A stretch of DNA of 64,000 nt from an uncultured Saprospiraceae bacterium (lineage in GTDB: Bacteria; Bacteroidota; Bacteroidia; Chitinophagales; Saprospiraceae), in the NCBI GenBank assembly GCA_938015435.1, contig CALLPN010000001.1, positions 248,001 to 312,000 on the forward strand, given 5' to 3'. How positions within the stretch are numbered: position 1 is the first letter of the stretch; each line of letters opens with the position of its first letter. Positions 17,711 to 27,028 of this stretch are shown one piece after another. The translations under genes and the position numbers were made by a program. The notes under the pieces are model-generated. The model was not told the DNA's origin. It saw only the letters and a program-made list of their open reading frames with translations, and made no database searches.

Positions 17711-18638
17711 ACCCTTCTATATTTTGATTTTCTAACCATTCAATAAAATATGGATTGAATAGCTCAACACCCTGTTGATTAAGATGATGATAATCGTAAA
17801 AGTGTAATGAATCAATTAATATTTCTAATTGACTAAAATCTTTATAATTATCAAATGTAGCCATAATTTGATCATAATTATCTTGATCTAAAAACCTGCC
17901 AGATTCTAGACTAGTCACTGGTAAATAGACAAAAAGCACAGGAATATCCTGGCTCTCAAAATAATCAATATTAGCATAAAACGCATCGAGTTGCCGAGGT
18001 CGTATTCTTCCATTCTTATGCCTATGTATTTTCTTAAAAGTTCCATCCAGTTTCTCTACGAATCCATTCGATCTGTATACTTCTATAGTTGTATCTACGA
18101 CGATAGGAATTATTTCATCAGGCCTAACGATAGATCTATATTTGGCATAAATTAATTCGTTGAGTGATTTAAAGTTTCGGCTTCTTAAGGCTACACTAGT
18201 CATTGCATCTTTACACATTCCATAAGCTAAGAAAATAGAGTTAGACTCAATTCCTTCATTGGCAAAGATATCTGGATAGACTTCATAGATTACTAATTTT
18301 GGTTTGGCCGTTGGTACAAATTCCCTTAGAAGTAGACCTGAATGAATATGGGTTTGACTAGAGGTTCCCATATTGAAGACATGGTAACCTTTATCCTTCC
18401 ATATCCTAGTATCAAAGGTGCGATAAGCATGAGAAGAACCAATGAATAGGACATCCAAATTTTTAACTTCCTGCATTTCTCTATACTTCAGTAATGCGTA
18501 ATCATCTTTCCCTACGGTCCCTTTCAGATTAGGTCGCAACTGTGTAGGAACTAACTCACCCCAGACAATAACCATAATCACATAAGCCACTATGCTGAGT
18601 AAAACAAAAAATGATATGTTCTTTATAAATTTAATCAA
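17697..18638 (-). CDS. Membrane-anchored SGNH/GDSL-like protein (AlgJ/AlgX-like role)
   Basis: 313 residues with an N-terminal anchor (about 8-27). The SGNH block I is FIGSSHAYRTF, with candidate nucleophile Ser69 (GSS, 67-69), and the C-terminal DxxH-type motif is in FYDYHHLNQQG near 280-290. In alginate, cellulose and peptidoglycan O-acetylation systems such a protein receives the acyl group from the MBOAT partner and moves it to the polymer in the periplasm. The start is TTG, overlapping the MBOAT stop by 4 nt (TTGA), so the pair is translationally coupled. The acceptor polymer is not identifiable here. Confidence 0.78.
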   Translation of the reverse strand: MIKFIKNISFFVLLSIVAYVIMVIVWGELVPTQLRPNLKGTVGKDDYALLKYREMQEVKNLDVLFIGSSHAYRTFDTRIWKDKGYHVFNMGTSSQTHIHSGLLLREFVPTAKPKLVIYEVYPDIFANEGIESNSIFLAYGMCKDAMTSVALRSRNFKSLNELIYAKYRSIVRPDEIIPIVVDTTIEVYRSNGFVEKLDGTFKKIHRHKNGRIRPRQLDAFYANIDYFESQDIPVLFVYLPVTSLESGRFLDQDNYDQIMATFDNYKDFSQLEILIDSLHFYDYHHLNQQGVELFNPYFIEWLENQNIEGFEKN

Positions 18639-20086
18639 AATTGAAAATATATAAAGTCTTGTGATTGTACATTAGCATACATTCCAATAATAAAACCGAT
18701 TAAAAAATAAAAACTAAGTCTTAAGAGTCTCGGTTGAGAAAACAAAAATAATTCCAGTCCATGATGACTTTCTCTAGATTGCCACTCTACCATTAACATC
18801 AACAATATTAATATCAGCGTAGAGAAAGCAGTTCCTTTTTCTGAGAAAATTGGTATCGAAAACAAGTCATCACTAAAAATTAAACCTATATATTGAAAAG
18901 CCTCCACAACACTATCACTTCTAAAAAACACCCAAAGTAATATTGTAATACTGAAAGTTATACCCACTTGCACCAATTCTATCAACGAAGGCAAAGTTCT
19001 TCCTTGTGCTATATTGTCCAAGTTAGCTCTATTACGATTCAATATATAAAGTGGAATGTACAGTGCAGCATTGAGCAATCCCCATACTATAAATGTAAAA
19101 TTAGCTCCATGCCAAAACCCGCAAATAATAAAGACAATGAATATATTACGTAAGGTCATCACTTTCCCTCCCCTACTTCCACCCAATGGTATGTAAACAT
19201 AATCTCTAAACCAACTAGATAATGAAATGTGCCAACGTCTCCAAAACTCCGCAATGTCTCTAGAGAAATATGGAAAAGCAAAGTTTTGCATTAGATTAAA
19301 ACCAAACAGTCGACCTATACCAATAGCTATATCCGAATACCCTGAAAAATCACCATAGATCTGAAAGGCAAAAAAGATAGCACCTAATAAGAGAGCACTT
19401 CCAGAGTAAGCAGTAGGGTCAGCGAAAAACATATCAACATATATCGCACAATTATCTGCAATCACCATCTTCTTAAATAAACCCCATAATATCTGTCGTA
19501 AACCATCAACGGCCTGTGAATAATCGAATGTTCTTACTTTACGAAACTGTGGCAAAAAATTAGTAGCTCTCTCTATTGGACCAGCAACTAACTGCGGAAA
19601 GAAACTGACATAAGCGAAAAAAGAAAACGGATCTTTACTGGGTTCTAACTTGCCACGGTAAACGTCAATGGAGTAACTCATAGTCTGAAAAGTATAGAAA
19701 CTAATACCTACAGGAAGTATCCAATCTAATCGAGAGAATACTATACTCGATCCAAGGACAGAAAATAGCCCTTCAAAATTTTCTATAAAAAAGTTACAAT
19801 ACTTAAATATCGCTAAGACTCCAAGATTAATGATTAGACTCAGGTATAATAGATATTTCCTATGACGATCAGAATCCGACTTATAAATCTTATTAGCTAA
19901 AATGTAATCTACGGTAGAGCTTAATACGATCAGCCCTAAAAATCTCCAATCCCACCAGCTATAAAATACATAACTCGCAAGTATCAAGAATACATTTTGA
20001 AGTCGCACACTATACTTACTGACACTCCAATATATAGCGAAGACTATGGGTAGGAATATGGCGAAATCAAATGAATCAAATAGCAT
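18635..20086 (-). CDS. MBOAT-family O-acyltransferase (AlgI/DltB-like)
   Basis: 483 residues, polytopic, the usual AlgI length. Diagnostic segments are FLPIVFAIYWSVSKYSVRLQN near the start, SFYTFQTMSYSIDVYRGK and FFPQLVAGPIERA, then RRWHISLSSWFRDYVYIPLGG and the catalytic-histidine region CGFWHGANFTF (His326). MBOAT proteins of this clade move an acyl group, usually acetyl, across the inner membrane to a periplasmic acceptor protein. The SGNH gene overlapping its end is the expected partner. The DUF1304 gene ends 4 nt upstream. No polysaccharide synthase lies in the window, so the modified polymer is unknown. Confidence 0.9.
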   Translation of the reverse strand: MLFDSFDFAIFLPIVFAIYWSVSKYSVRLQNVFLILASYVFYSWWDWRFLGLIVLSSTVDYILANKIYKSDSDRHRKYLLYLSLIINLGVLAIFKYCNFFIENFEGLFSVLGSSIVFSRLDWILPVGISFYTFQTMSYSIDVYRGKLEPSKDPFSFFAYVSFFPQLVAGPIERATNFLPQFRKVRTFDYSQAVDGLRQILWGLFKKMVIADNCAIYVDMFFADPTAYSGSALLLGAIFFAFQIYGDFSGYSDIAIGIGRLFGFNLMQNFAFPYFSRDIAEFWRRWHISLSSWFRDYVYIPLGGSRGGKVMTLRNIFIVFIICGFWHGANFTFIVWGLLNAALYIPLYILNRNRANLDNIAQGRTLPSLIELVQVGITFSITILLWVFFRSDSVVEAFQYIGLIFSDDLFSIPIFSEKGTAFSTLILILLMLMVEWQSRESHHGLELFLFSQPRLLRLSFYFLIGFIIGMYANVQSQDFIYFQF

Positions 20087-20090
20087 CCAA

Positions 20091-20456
20091 TTATCTATAT
20101 ATCAAAATCAGAGTAATCCCAATCAATGCAGGCAAGGCTTGTATAAACAGTATTTTTTTAGAGACAGTTGCACTTCCATACAAACCAGCCACTGCGACAC
20201 AACCTAAGAAGAACAGTGCAATATTATATTTCCAAATTTCATCTTGAATGAAAAATGTCCATATCAAACCAGCAGCCAAAAAGCCATTATATAATCCTTG
20301 GTTGGCCGCCATCGACTTAGTCTTAGGGAATAAATCCTTAGGAAACTCTCTAAATATTTTAGGGCCTTTCGTCGTCCAAGCAAACATTTCAAAATACAGG
20401 AAATATAAATGAAGAAAGGCAACTAATCCAATTACTACTGAGATTACTATTTCCAT
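20091..20456 (-). CDS. DUF1304 membrane protein
   Basis: 121 residues with four predicted transmembrane helices. It matches DUF1304: LHLYFLYFEMFAWTT at the N-terminus, then NQGLYNGFLAAGL. Members are small integral-membrane proteins of unknown function. It lies 4 nt upstream of the MBOAT gene and 51 bp downstream of YfhO, all on the same strand, so it may be co-transcribed with the O-acylation block. Nothing in the sequence shows a functional connection, and the family occurs in many other contexts. Confidence 0.85.
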   Translation of the reverse strand: MEIVISVVIGLVAFLHLYFLYFEMFAWTTKGPKIFREFPKDLFPKTKSMAANQGLYNGFLAAGLIWTFFIQDEIWKYNIALFFLGCVAVAGLYGSATVSKKILFIQALPALIGITLILIYR

Positions 20457-20507
20457 ATTAATTTATTATTTACTATTTCTAAAAAAGACTTTCAACTATA
20501 GATAAAA

Positions 20508-22934
20508 TTACTCTGCTACCATATCGTCAAAAGTAGGCAAACTCTTATCGTCACTTCGGAAATATAAGAACAGTCCAAACAAAGCGGCTCCAAGTAAAAG
20601 TATAGAGGCAATTAAACTAATAGTCTCTCCAGTATAATAGCTACTAGGCTTAAATTCAAATTTGATTTCATGCTCTCCACTCGGAATTTTCATGGCCTTC
20701 AATACGTAATTTGCTCTGATATGATCTACAGGTTGTCCATCTAAGTATGCTTGCCATCCTTTATCCGGACCATACCAAATCTCCGAAAATACTCCTAATT
20801 GATCTGAGCTTGTGCTAGATCTATAGCTAATCGAATTCGGTGTGTATTCCGTTAGGCTAATAGTTCCGTTTTTGGATGGCGTCAAGCTTCCCAAATATGT
20901 ATCAAACTCTTTATGCACTATGGCTGTAACTGCAGGATCAAATCCATTTAATTTTTCAAACTCCTGATTTGCATTTTCAGCTATATCTATTTGGCTTACA
21001 AACCATGCATTACCCATTGCAGCCGGATTACGTTGTACTGCTGGTTTCCCATCTTGAGCAGCCATTATAAAATATTTAGCATTCAGCATATTGAATACGG
21101 CCATATTTCCTTGACCTATGTGTCCTTGCATAAGATCATCATACCGCTGTAATTTTGCTGGATGATAACCTCCAATAATCTTATGGTGGAACGCTGGTAT
21201 CGCACTGTTAAAAGGATCCTCGGTTGTATCATGAACTCTGTAATGAGGGTCTGTATCTGCAAGTATCTGCTCATCGACTGCTCTTGGCGCAGAAGTAGCT
21301 TCTACTTTACGCGCATTGACAAATCTTTCAGAACCCAAGTAAGATCTATCTATTTGGAAAAGATCGAATGCTCCAACACTACCTACTAATGCTAACATTA
21401 TCAGAGATGAAATTTTTTCTTTTATAAACAACCAAATGGCACCAAATGCTATCAAAATTAAGATTGCCGTTCTAAATGAAGATGATCTTAAAAGTGCAGT
21501 TCTATCTTCAACAATCGCCTCTATTAAACTTGGTTCCTGAAGTGTTCTAACATCATATGGATGCGCAAAATCTATAAACATCGGTCCAACTAAAGCAATC
21601 AAAACGGCTAAGCCAGCTGATAATCCTAAGGCAATCAAAGTTGGCTTTTTGAACTCTACTTCTCTTGATTGCGATTGGGTAAGTTTATATAAGCCTAACA
21701 TTCCCAATAATGGAATAAATATGGTCGTTACACTCAAAGCCGAATTTGGTGTCCTAAATTTATTGAACATCGGTAAGTAGTCAAATATCAATCTATTGAT
21801 AACTGGAAAGTTCTTTCCCATAGATAGCATCATCGTAAAAAGTACACCCGCTACAATCCACCACTTCATCCTGCCTTTGACGGAAAATGCTCCGAGTAGG
21901 AAAAGAAAAAAAGATACTGCACCAAAATATGCCGGCCCTCCAGTAGAGGATAAGTCACCATGATATAGAGGAGCAACGAAATCACTTCTTCTTTTGAGTT
22001 TTGTTGCCAAAGCGGAATCTTTACCTAATTTGGTAGGGCCACCACCACCAGCAGCATAAGGAATAAACGAAGGAAGTAGATCGATAGAGCCATTACTCCA
22101 AGCCATAGCTCTATCCCATTCCATCCCACCTCCTGCAGCACGATCTTCACCAGCATCCATTACTGCATTACCTCTAACAGTCTCTGGGGCATACTCCAAG
22201 GTCGTCAAAACCCTAGATGCACTAGAGGATAGGGCTAATGTAGCTCCTATTGCAAGCACAGCAAGTGACTTCCATAAGTGAGTTAGATCATTCGACTTGA
22301 CCATTTTGACTATCTCCATTATCGTAAGGATACCAAGTACCATTGCCAAATAATAAGTCATCTGCAGGTGATTTACATAAATATTGACACCTAGAAAGAT
22401 TCCAAAAATGGCTCCACCCAATAAGTATCGCTTTCGGAAGACTAATAGCACGCCTGCTATAATCATAGGCATACTCATAATAGATCTGACCTTACTCATA
22501 TGGCCTGCTTCATACAATACCATATGATTAGTCGATAATCCAAATAAGATTGCTCCTATCAAGCCTACCCATGGACTCACACCCATCATCATCATCAAAA
22601 TATAGAAGCCAATCATACCAAAAATGAAATATCCAGTTGGTCTTGATATTCCAAGGCCCATTCCTCTTTCTATGTATTTCACCAAATTGTTGTTCTGCGG
22701 AGCGGAACTTTGATAAGTAGGCATTCCTCCAAAAATACTAGTGGACCAAAGGGCTGTTTCACCTGTCTTTTTTTCATATTCCAAAGCTTCAGTTGCCACC
22801 CCTTTAAATGAAACGATATCACCTTGCACTAACTCCTTACCTTGAAACTGAGGTATAAAATAGATTACAGATAATAATATCATCGCAAGAAGACTAATGA
22901 TGTGTGGTAAAGCAGACTTAAAATCAAACTTCAT
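20508..22934 (-). CDS. YfhO-family membrane protein
   Basis: 808 residues with about twelve transmembrane helices and a long extracytoplasmic C-terminal domain before a last helix (about 770-790). It matches the Bacteroidota YfhO family: KELVQGDIVSFKG near 34, FGGMPTYQSSAPQN near 68, then ENANQEFEKLNGFDP and the terminal VDHIRANYVLKAMKIPSGEHE-type block near 740. Bacillus YfhO is thought to attach sugars to lipoteichoic acid, using a GT-C-like fold; the Bacteroidota version is widely conserved but uncharacterised. It heads the minus-strand run and has its own -7 box upstream. Confidence 0.85.
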   Translation of the reverse strand: MKFDFKSALPHIISLLAMILLSVIYFIPQFQGKELVQGDIVSFKGVATEALEYEKKTGETALWSTSIFGGMPTYQSSAPQNNNLVKYIERGMGLGISRPTGYFIFGMIGFYILMMMMGVSPWVGLIGAILFGLSTNHMVLYEAGHMSKVRSIMSMPMIIAGVLLVFRKRYLLGGAIFGIFLGVNIYVNHLQMTYYLAMVLGILTIMEIVKMVKSNDLTHLWKSLAVLAIGATLALSSSASRVLTTLEYAPETVRGNAVMDAGEDRAAGGGMEWDRAMAWSNGSIDLLPSFIPYAAGGGGPTKLGKDSALATKLKRRSDFVAPLYHGDLSSTGGPAYFGAVSFFLFLLGAFSVKGRMKWWIVAGVLFTMMLSMGKNFPVINRLIFDYLPMFNKFRTPNSALSVTTIFIPLLGMLGLYKLTQSQSREVEFKKPTLIALGLSAGLAVLIALVGPMFIDFAHPYDVRTLQEPSLIEAIVEDRTALLRSSSFRTAILILIAFGAIWLFIKEKISSLIMLALVGSVGAFDLFQIDRSYLGSERFVNARKVEATSAPRAVDEQILADTDPHYRVHDTTEDPFNSAIPAFHHKIIGGYHPAKLQRYDDLMQGHIGQGNMAVFNMLNAKYFIMAAQDGKPAVQRNPAAMGNAWFVSQIDIAENANQEFEKLNGFDPAVTAIVHKEFDTYLGSLTPSKNGTISLTEYTPNSISYRSSTSSDQLGVFSEIWYGPDKGWQAYLDGQPVDHIRANYVLKAMKIPSGEHEIKFEFKPSSYYTGETISLIASILLLGAALFGLFLYFRSDDKSLPTFDDMVAE

Positions 22935-22994
22935 GGTGAGATTACTTTATTTTAGTAAATATGCTTGTGTCCTTATATATACAGACATTATTGA

Positions 22995-23002
22995 CAAAGT
23001 TA
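22995..23002 (-). promoter_or_regulatory. -7 box of the YfhO gene
   Basis: CAAAGTTA on the plus strand reads TAACTTTG on the minus strand, an exact TAnnTTTG match 61 bp upstream of the YfhO start. No clear -33 TTG at 19-21 bp. Confidence 0.45.
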
Positions 23003-23094
23003 ACTTTATTACGACATTAAGAATTGTTATATGTGATAAATATTAATTCGTCTTCCTAGTCAAATACCGCTTCTAACTTGGACAAATAGCTTTG

Positions 23095-23814
23095 TTATTT
23101 GATTTTCACGTCTTGGGTCATACAAACTCCGTCTACTGTAACACTCAAAGTATATTTCCCCTTCCTATGATTTTCGCGATTCCATCTATAGTTATTCCAT
23201 CCACGAAATAGTATTGCATCTGCAAAAGTATGTACTATTTCGCCTTCATCATTGATAAGAACCATAGTCACTTCAGAAGAAGGTTGTACTATTTCCAACC
23301 CACACTTAAGCCTTCTACTATTAGGATTAACCCATGTCATACAACCTTCTGGTAATGAACCTTGTATATTCTGATCGTCAAGAACCTTGCTTATACTAGG
23401 CATTCTGATCTTATTCCACAATTTCGCGAAGAAACCTATCTTCTTAGGCTTCGAATCCAAATTAATCTCGACCAAATTTGACAAAGTGTCGAAACGAATT
23501 TCCCCATCCTTGATCAAGGTAAAAATCAAAGAGTTCTTCTCTGCCTTATTACTTAATATACTCGTTTTATCTCCCTCTTTTTTAATGGACTTATTCCTTT
23601 GTTCGTTGAGTTGATAGACCCATTGGATATACTCATCATCTTGCTCGGAGAGATATTGACTATATACGTGATCACTATTTATCATTATAGAGGTATCGAA
23701 CTGTACTTCGTAATCGATGTCATAATTAAACATTATACTACTCTCACTCTCGCTATATTGAGCGGATAGATTAGTGAGTAAGGCTAATGAGAAGATAAAT
23801 GTCAGGAGTTTCAT
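23095..23814 (-). CDS. Hypothetical secreted protein
   Basis: 240 residues from ATG 23814, which yields a signal peptide ending NLSAQ. The longer frame to 23910 is rejected because an exact -7 box lies at 23858-23865, inside it. The N-terminal half is acidic and charged (DYEVQFDTSIMINSD). The C-terminal part (about 150-239) has an Ig-like or T9SS-like beta pattern ending in YTLSVTVDGVCMTQDVKIK, with WNNYRWNRENHRKGKYTL resembling a short fold shared with secreted Bacteroidota proteins. I do not recognise a named family. Expected in the periplasm or outside the cell. Confidence 0.6.
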   Translation of the reverse strand: MKLLTFIFSLALLTNLSAQYSESESSIMFNYDIDYEVQFDTSIMINSDHVYSQYLSEQDDEYIQWVYQLNEQRNKSIKKEGDKTSILSNKAEKNSLIFTLIKDGEIRFDTLSNLVEINLDSKPKKIGFFAKLWNKIRMPSISKVLDDQNIQGSLPEGCMTWVNPNSRRLKCGLEIVQPSSEVTMVLINDEGEIVHTFADAILFRGWNNYRWNRENHRKGKYTLSVTVDGVCMTQDVKIK

Positions 23815-23834
23815 AGCTTTAAATTTTAGAATTA

Positions 23835-23865
23835 CATGATCAATATCGATCATGACACAAACATA
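23835..23865 (-). promoter_or_regulatory. -7 box with adjacent inverted repeat
   Basis: CAAACATA at 23858-23865 reads TATGTTTG on the minus strand, an exact TAnnTTTG. Just downstream in the direction of transcription, CATGATC (23835-23841) and GATCATG (23848-23854) form a 7-bp inverted repeat with a 6-bp spacer, placed about where transcription would start. It could be an operator. Confidence 0.4.
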
Positions 23866-24059
23866 AATCGAGAACCTACTCGATATCACGGTCTCATGAT
23901 GTAGACACAAAAAGAGCTGATATAATCCGATTATTGGAGGCTGATTACTTCAATAACTCATTTTATCAATAGATAATGTCCATTCGTGGGTAGAAGACAT
24001 GATACTTAATATATATCTGTAGCTTTATAAGATCAAAGAATTAATCAATACATAATCCA

Positions 24060-25139
24060 TTGCCAAACACAATCACGAAAATTGATATTTTTCCTTTAAG
24101 GTACCATGTTACCTACTGGATAGGGAGTGTAGTTCTTTGGACATTATTTGTTTTGATGACAGATGGAATCATCTTAGAGCCATTTGTAAATAAACTGTGT
24201 TACTTACCTTCCCAGATGTTGGCCACATATGCTTTTCTCTATTTTCTAATACCCTATATATTTGAAGGCAGTTGGATTAAGTTTATAGCAGTGATCACTA
24301 CTGTCTCTTATATAGCATCAGTACTAGCAAGAATTACTAAAATCTACATATACGAACCCGTATTAGGATTTGATGGACCTCAAGAATCAATCTATGAGAT
24401 ACTAACCCAAACTTCTAAATTGATGACCCAATATATGCTTTGGGTATATTTAACTCCTGTGATCACTTCTCTCATAGTCCTAGTGATCATCCACTTGAGA
24501 GAAAAGACCAGACTCGAGGAGCTAAAGAAAGAAAAGAACATCGCAGAATTAAAGTTTTTAAAAGCTCAAGTACACCCGCATTTTTTATTCAATACATTGA
24601 ACAATTTATATTCAATGGCACTTACTAACTCACCTAAGACTGCAGAGACTACTAGCCAACTATCGAGTATACTCAGATACATGTTTTACAAGTGTAATCA
24701 ACCCTCAGTGACTATGGCTGATGAGATCACCTTGTTGAATAATTATATCGATCTAGAAAAAATAAGATATAGCGAAAGGCTACAAGTAACATTTAAACAT
24801 AATGTAGTCGATGAAAATTATAAAATTGCTCCACTGGTTCTTTTGTCTGTTGTCGAAAACGCATTCAAACATGGAGCAAGTAGTGACCTAGATCAACCAA
24901 AAATCAAGATAAATCTAAATCAAATAAAAAACAGAATTGAATTTGAAGTTTACAATACAAAACCCGCCAAAATCAGTTCCGATGAAAACTCATATCGAAA
25001 AGGAATAGGAATGACTAATGTTACGAGACAGTTGCAATTAGTGTATCCAGAACAACATACATTGAACATTGAAAATGGCTTTTATGACTATCGCGTTAAC
25101 ATTATCATTTCGCCTAACATTAAATATATCGCGACATGA
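24060..25139 (+). CDS. LytS-type sensor histidine kinase
   Basis: 359 residues. The start appears to be TTG at 24060, since no ATG occurs before residue 33. Four transmembrane helices fill about residues 15-150. The His_kinase domain follows: KAQVHPHFLFNTLNN with phospho-acceptor His174, N-box VVENAFKHGAS with Asn267, and YRKGIGMTNV as the glycine-rich loop. All catalytic elements are present. Family members phosphorylate LytTR regulators; one lies two genes downstream. The stop overlaps the next gene's start by 4 nt (ATGA), so production is coupled to the degenerate paralogue. Confidence 0.9.
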   Translation: MPNTITKIDIFPLRYHVTYWIGSVVLWTLFVLMTDGIILEPFVNKLCYLPSQMLATYAFLYFLIPYIFEGSWIKFIAVITTVSYIASVLARITKIYIYEPVLGFDGPQESIYEILTQTSKLMTQYMLWVYLTPVITSLIVLVIIHLREKTRLEELKKEKNIAELKFLKAQVHPHFLFNTLNNLYSMALTNSPKTAETTSQLSSILRYMFYKCNQPSVTMADEITLLNNYIDLEKIRYSERLQVTFKHNVVDENYKIAPLVLLSVVENAFKHGASSDLDQPKIKINLNQIKNRIEFEVYNTKPAKISSDENSYRKGIGMTNVTRQLQLVYPEQHTLNIENGFYDYRVNIIISPNIKYIAT

Positions 25140-26173
25140 TATTCCTTTCACTCTTTCTGGACAAAATATTAAGTAATAGAGTATTAACTCACATTTTATA
25201 TTGGTTAGCCATATTTGCAATCGCAGTACTCTATGGTCTTGCATATGGAGAACCTTTAGAACTTGCAATTATTCTCAAAAAAATAAGCTTACCAACTCAG
25301 ATAATAGCGAGCTATTTGTTCGTTTATATTCAGCTACCTCTACTTGACATTAAAAGATATTGGATCTTCTTCTTATCATTCTTGTTAAGTAGTTATCTCT
25401 TTCACATTATCATGCACATTTGCAATGATCTTTGGTTTGGAAAACACTTGGTTAGTTATCACTCTAATCATACTTTCTTAGAAATAATCTATTCAAGCGA
25501 ATATTATTTAAGCTATGCTGTAGACATTTACATGGTTGTATTTATCACTGCCGGAATTAAGCTTATCAAAAACAACCTCGAGCAAAAAAAAGAAGTAGAA
25601 TCCTTGGAAGCTGAGAAAGCCCAAAAAGAATATCAGTATTTGCAGGCAAGGATGCAACCGGAGTTCTTACTTAATACCCTAGATCAAATAGAACAAGAAA
25701 GTAAAAGCGACAACCATATCGCAGCAAAGAGCATTGCTGATCTATCAGAAATACTAGATTATAGTCTTTACAAAACAGACTATCAAAATGTATCTCTTAG
25801 CGACGAATATAGACAGATGGAGTTATTTGCAAAGCTCTATGTCAGGGGATCAAAATCTATTTCTTCTATTGTAGTTTCATTGAGTAATATATCTAAAGAA
25901 GGGATAGTAAAACCGATGACATTAGTAAAAGTAATGGGTAGTATTTTAAATTATTTAGAGGCGATTCATGGAAGCAATAAATCATTGACAGTAGAAACCA
26001 CCTCTATTGAAGAAAGTATATTATTAGATCTTTATATTACAGGAATCAAAATCGATAGTATTTCAACAATAGACCTTAAGCTTTCGATAGATAAAAATAT
26101 AGTAATTGATCAATTGGAAATAACTAATTATCCCGCGAAGGAAGGTCATAATCTTCAAATTAAATTTCCATAA
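25136..26173 (+). CDS. Degenerate LytS-like kinase paralogue (probable pseudokinase)
   Basis: 345 residues with the same plan as the preceding kinase: four N-terminal transmembrane helices (about 10-145) and a coiled segment leading to LQARMQPEFLLNTLDQIEQ. At the position of the phospho-acceptor histidine there is Glu176 (PEFLLN in place of PHFLFN). No N-box resembling ENAxKHG and no glycine-rich ATP loop can be found in the C-terminal 150 residues. Catalysis is therefore unlikely, yet the frame is intact, which argues for a retained regulatory role such as heterodimerising with the active kinase. The ATGA overlap with that kinase supports partnership. Loss of function without purpose is the alternative. 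Confidence 0.8.
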   Translation: MIFLSLFLDKILSNRVLTHILYWLAIFAIAVLYGLAYGEPLELAIILKKISLPTQIIASYLFVYIQLPLLDIKRYWIFFLSFLLSSYLFHIIMHICNDLWFGKHLVSYHSNHTFLEIIYSSEYYLSYAVDIYMVVFITAGIKLIKNNLEQKKEVESLEAEKAQKEYQYLQARMQPEFLLNTLDQIEQESKSDNHIAAKSIADLSEILDYSLYKTDYQNVSLSDEYRQMELFAKLYVRGSKSISSIVVSLSNISKEGIVKPMTLVKVMGSILNYLEAIHGSNKSLTVETTSIEESILLDLYITGIKIDSISTIDLKLSIDKNIVIDQLEITNYPAKEGHNLQIKFP

Positions 26174-26250
26174 TTGGGTATCACAGAACTTAAGTAAAAA
26201 ACTAATCGAGAGTACTATTACTGCTTCGAAAATCTAAACTTAAACACACA

Positions 26251-26958
26251 ATGAGTAATAAGATAAAATGCATGATCGTAGATGACGAACCTTTGGCTAT
26301 TAAGTTACTTACAGCTCACGTCAATCAGATAGACCAATTAGAACTCGTAGCTACAGCAGGTAATCCAATAGAAGCAATTGGTTTGCTCAAAGAAAATGAT
26401 ATTGACTTATTATTTCTTGATATTCAGATGCCTGTACTTACAGGTATAGAACTAGTAAAAGCATTACAAAATAGACCTGATGTTATATTTACTACCGCGT
26501 ACAGAGATTATGCTGTGGAAAGCTACGAATTAGATGTAGTCGACTACCTAATGAAGCCCATTACATTTGTACGGTTTGTGCAAAGTATAAATAAGTACTT
26601 AGACAAAAAAACAACTCCTATAATAGAACAATCAAACAACACCCAAAACTCCGAAAACGAATCTATCTATGTAAATGTCAATCGTAGATATGTCAAAGTA
26701 GTATTCAAAGAAATAAAATATGTAGAAAGTGTCAAGGATTACATCAGCATTCATACTTTATCCGATACGATTATAACGAAAGATACAATCACAAATTTCG
26801 AAACAAAACTCCCCAGCAACTTCTTAAGAATCCATAGATCATTCATAGTAAATAGATCAAAAATTACAGCTTTCACAAGTCATGACATTGAAATCGAAAC
26901 TAAGGAAATCCCTATTGGTGGTAGTTATCGAGATGAGGTGTTAGGCATCTTGAAGTAA
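26251..26958 (+). CDS. LytTR-family response regulator
   Basis: 235 residues: receiver domain (1-120) with Asp11/Asp12, phospho-acceptor Asp57 (FLDIQMPVL) and Lys near 107 (LMKPIT); then a LytTR DNA-binding domain (about 135-235: YVNVNRRYVKVVFKEIKYVES, FLRIHRSFIVNR). It lies 77 bp after the degenerate kinase on the same strand and is the presumed output of the kinase pair. Targets are not visible. Confidence 0.92.
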   Translation: MSNKIKCMIVDDEPLAIKLLTAHVNQIDQLELVATAGNPIEAIGLLKENDIDLLFLDIQMPVLTGIELVKALQNRPDVIFTTAYRDYAVESYELDVVDYLMKPITFVRFVQSINKYLDKKTTPIIEQSNNTQNSENESIYVNVNRRYVKVVFKEIKYVESVKDYISIHTLSDTIITKDTITNFETKLPSNFLRIHRSFIVNRSKITAFTSHDIEIETKEIPIGGSYRDEVLGILK

Positions 26959-27028
26959 ATGAATTTAAAGACAACAATCTTGACCTGTCCATGTTATTTA
27001 TGAAACACATTATAAGCAGCAAACAACC

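Noticed and set aside
25136..26173. Calling the second LytS-like gene a frameshifted pseudogene
   Set aside because: The frame is intact over 345 codons and starts by ATGA overlap; missing catalytic residues point to a pseudokinase more than to a broken gene.
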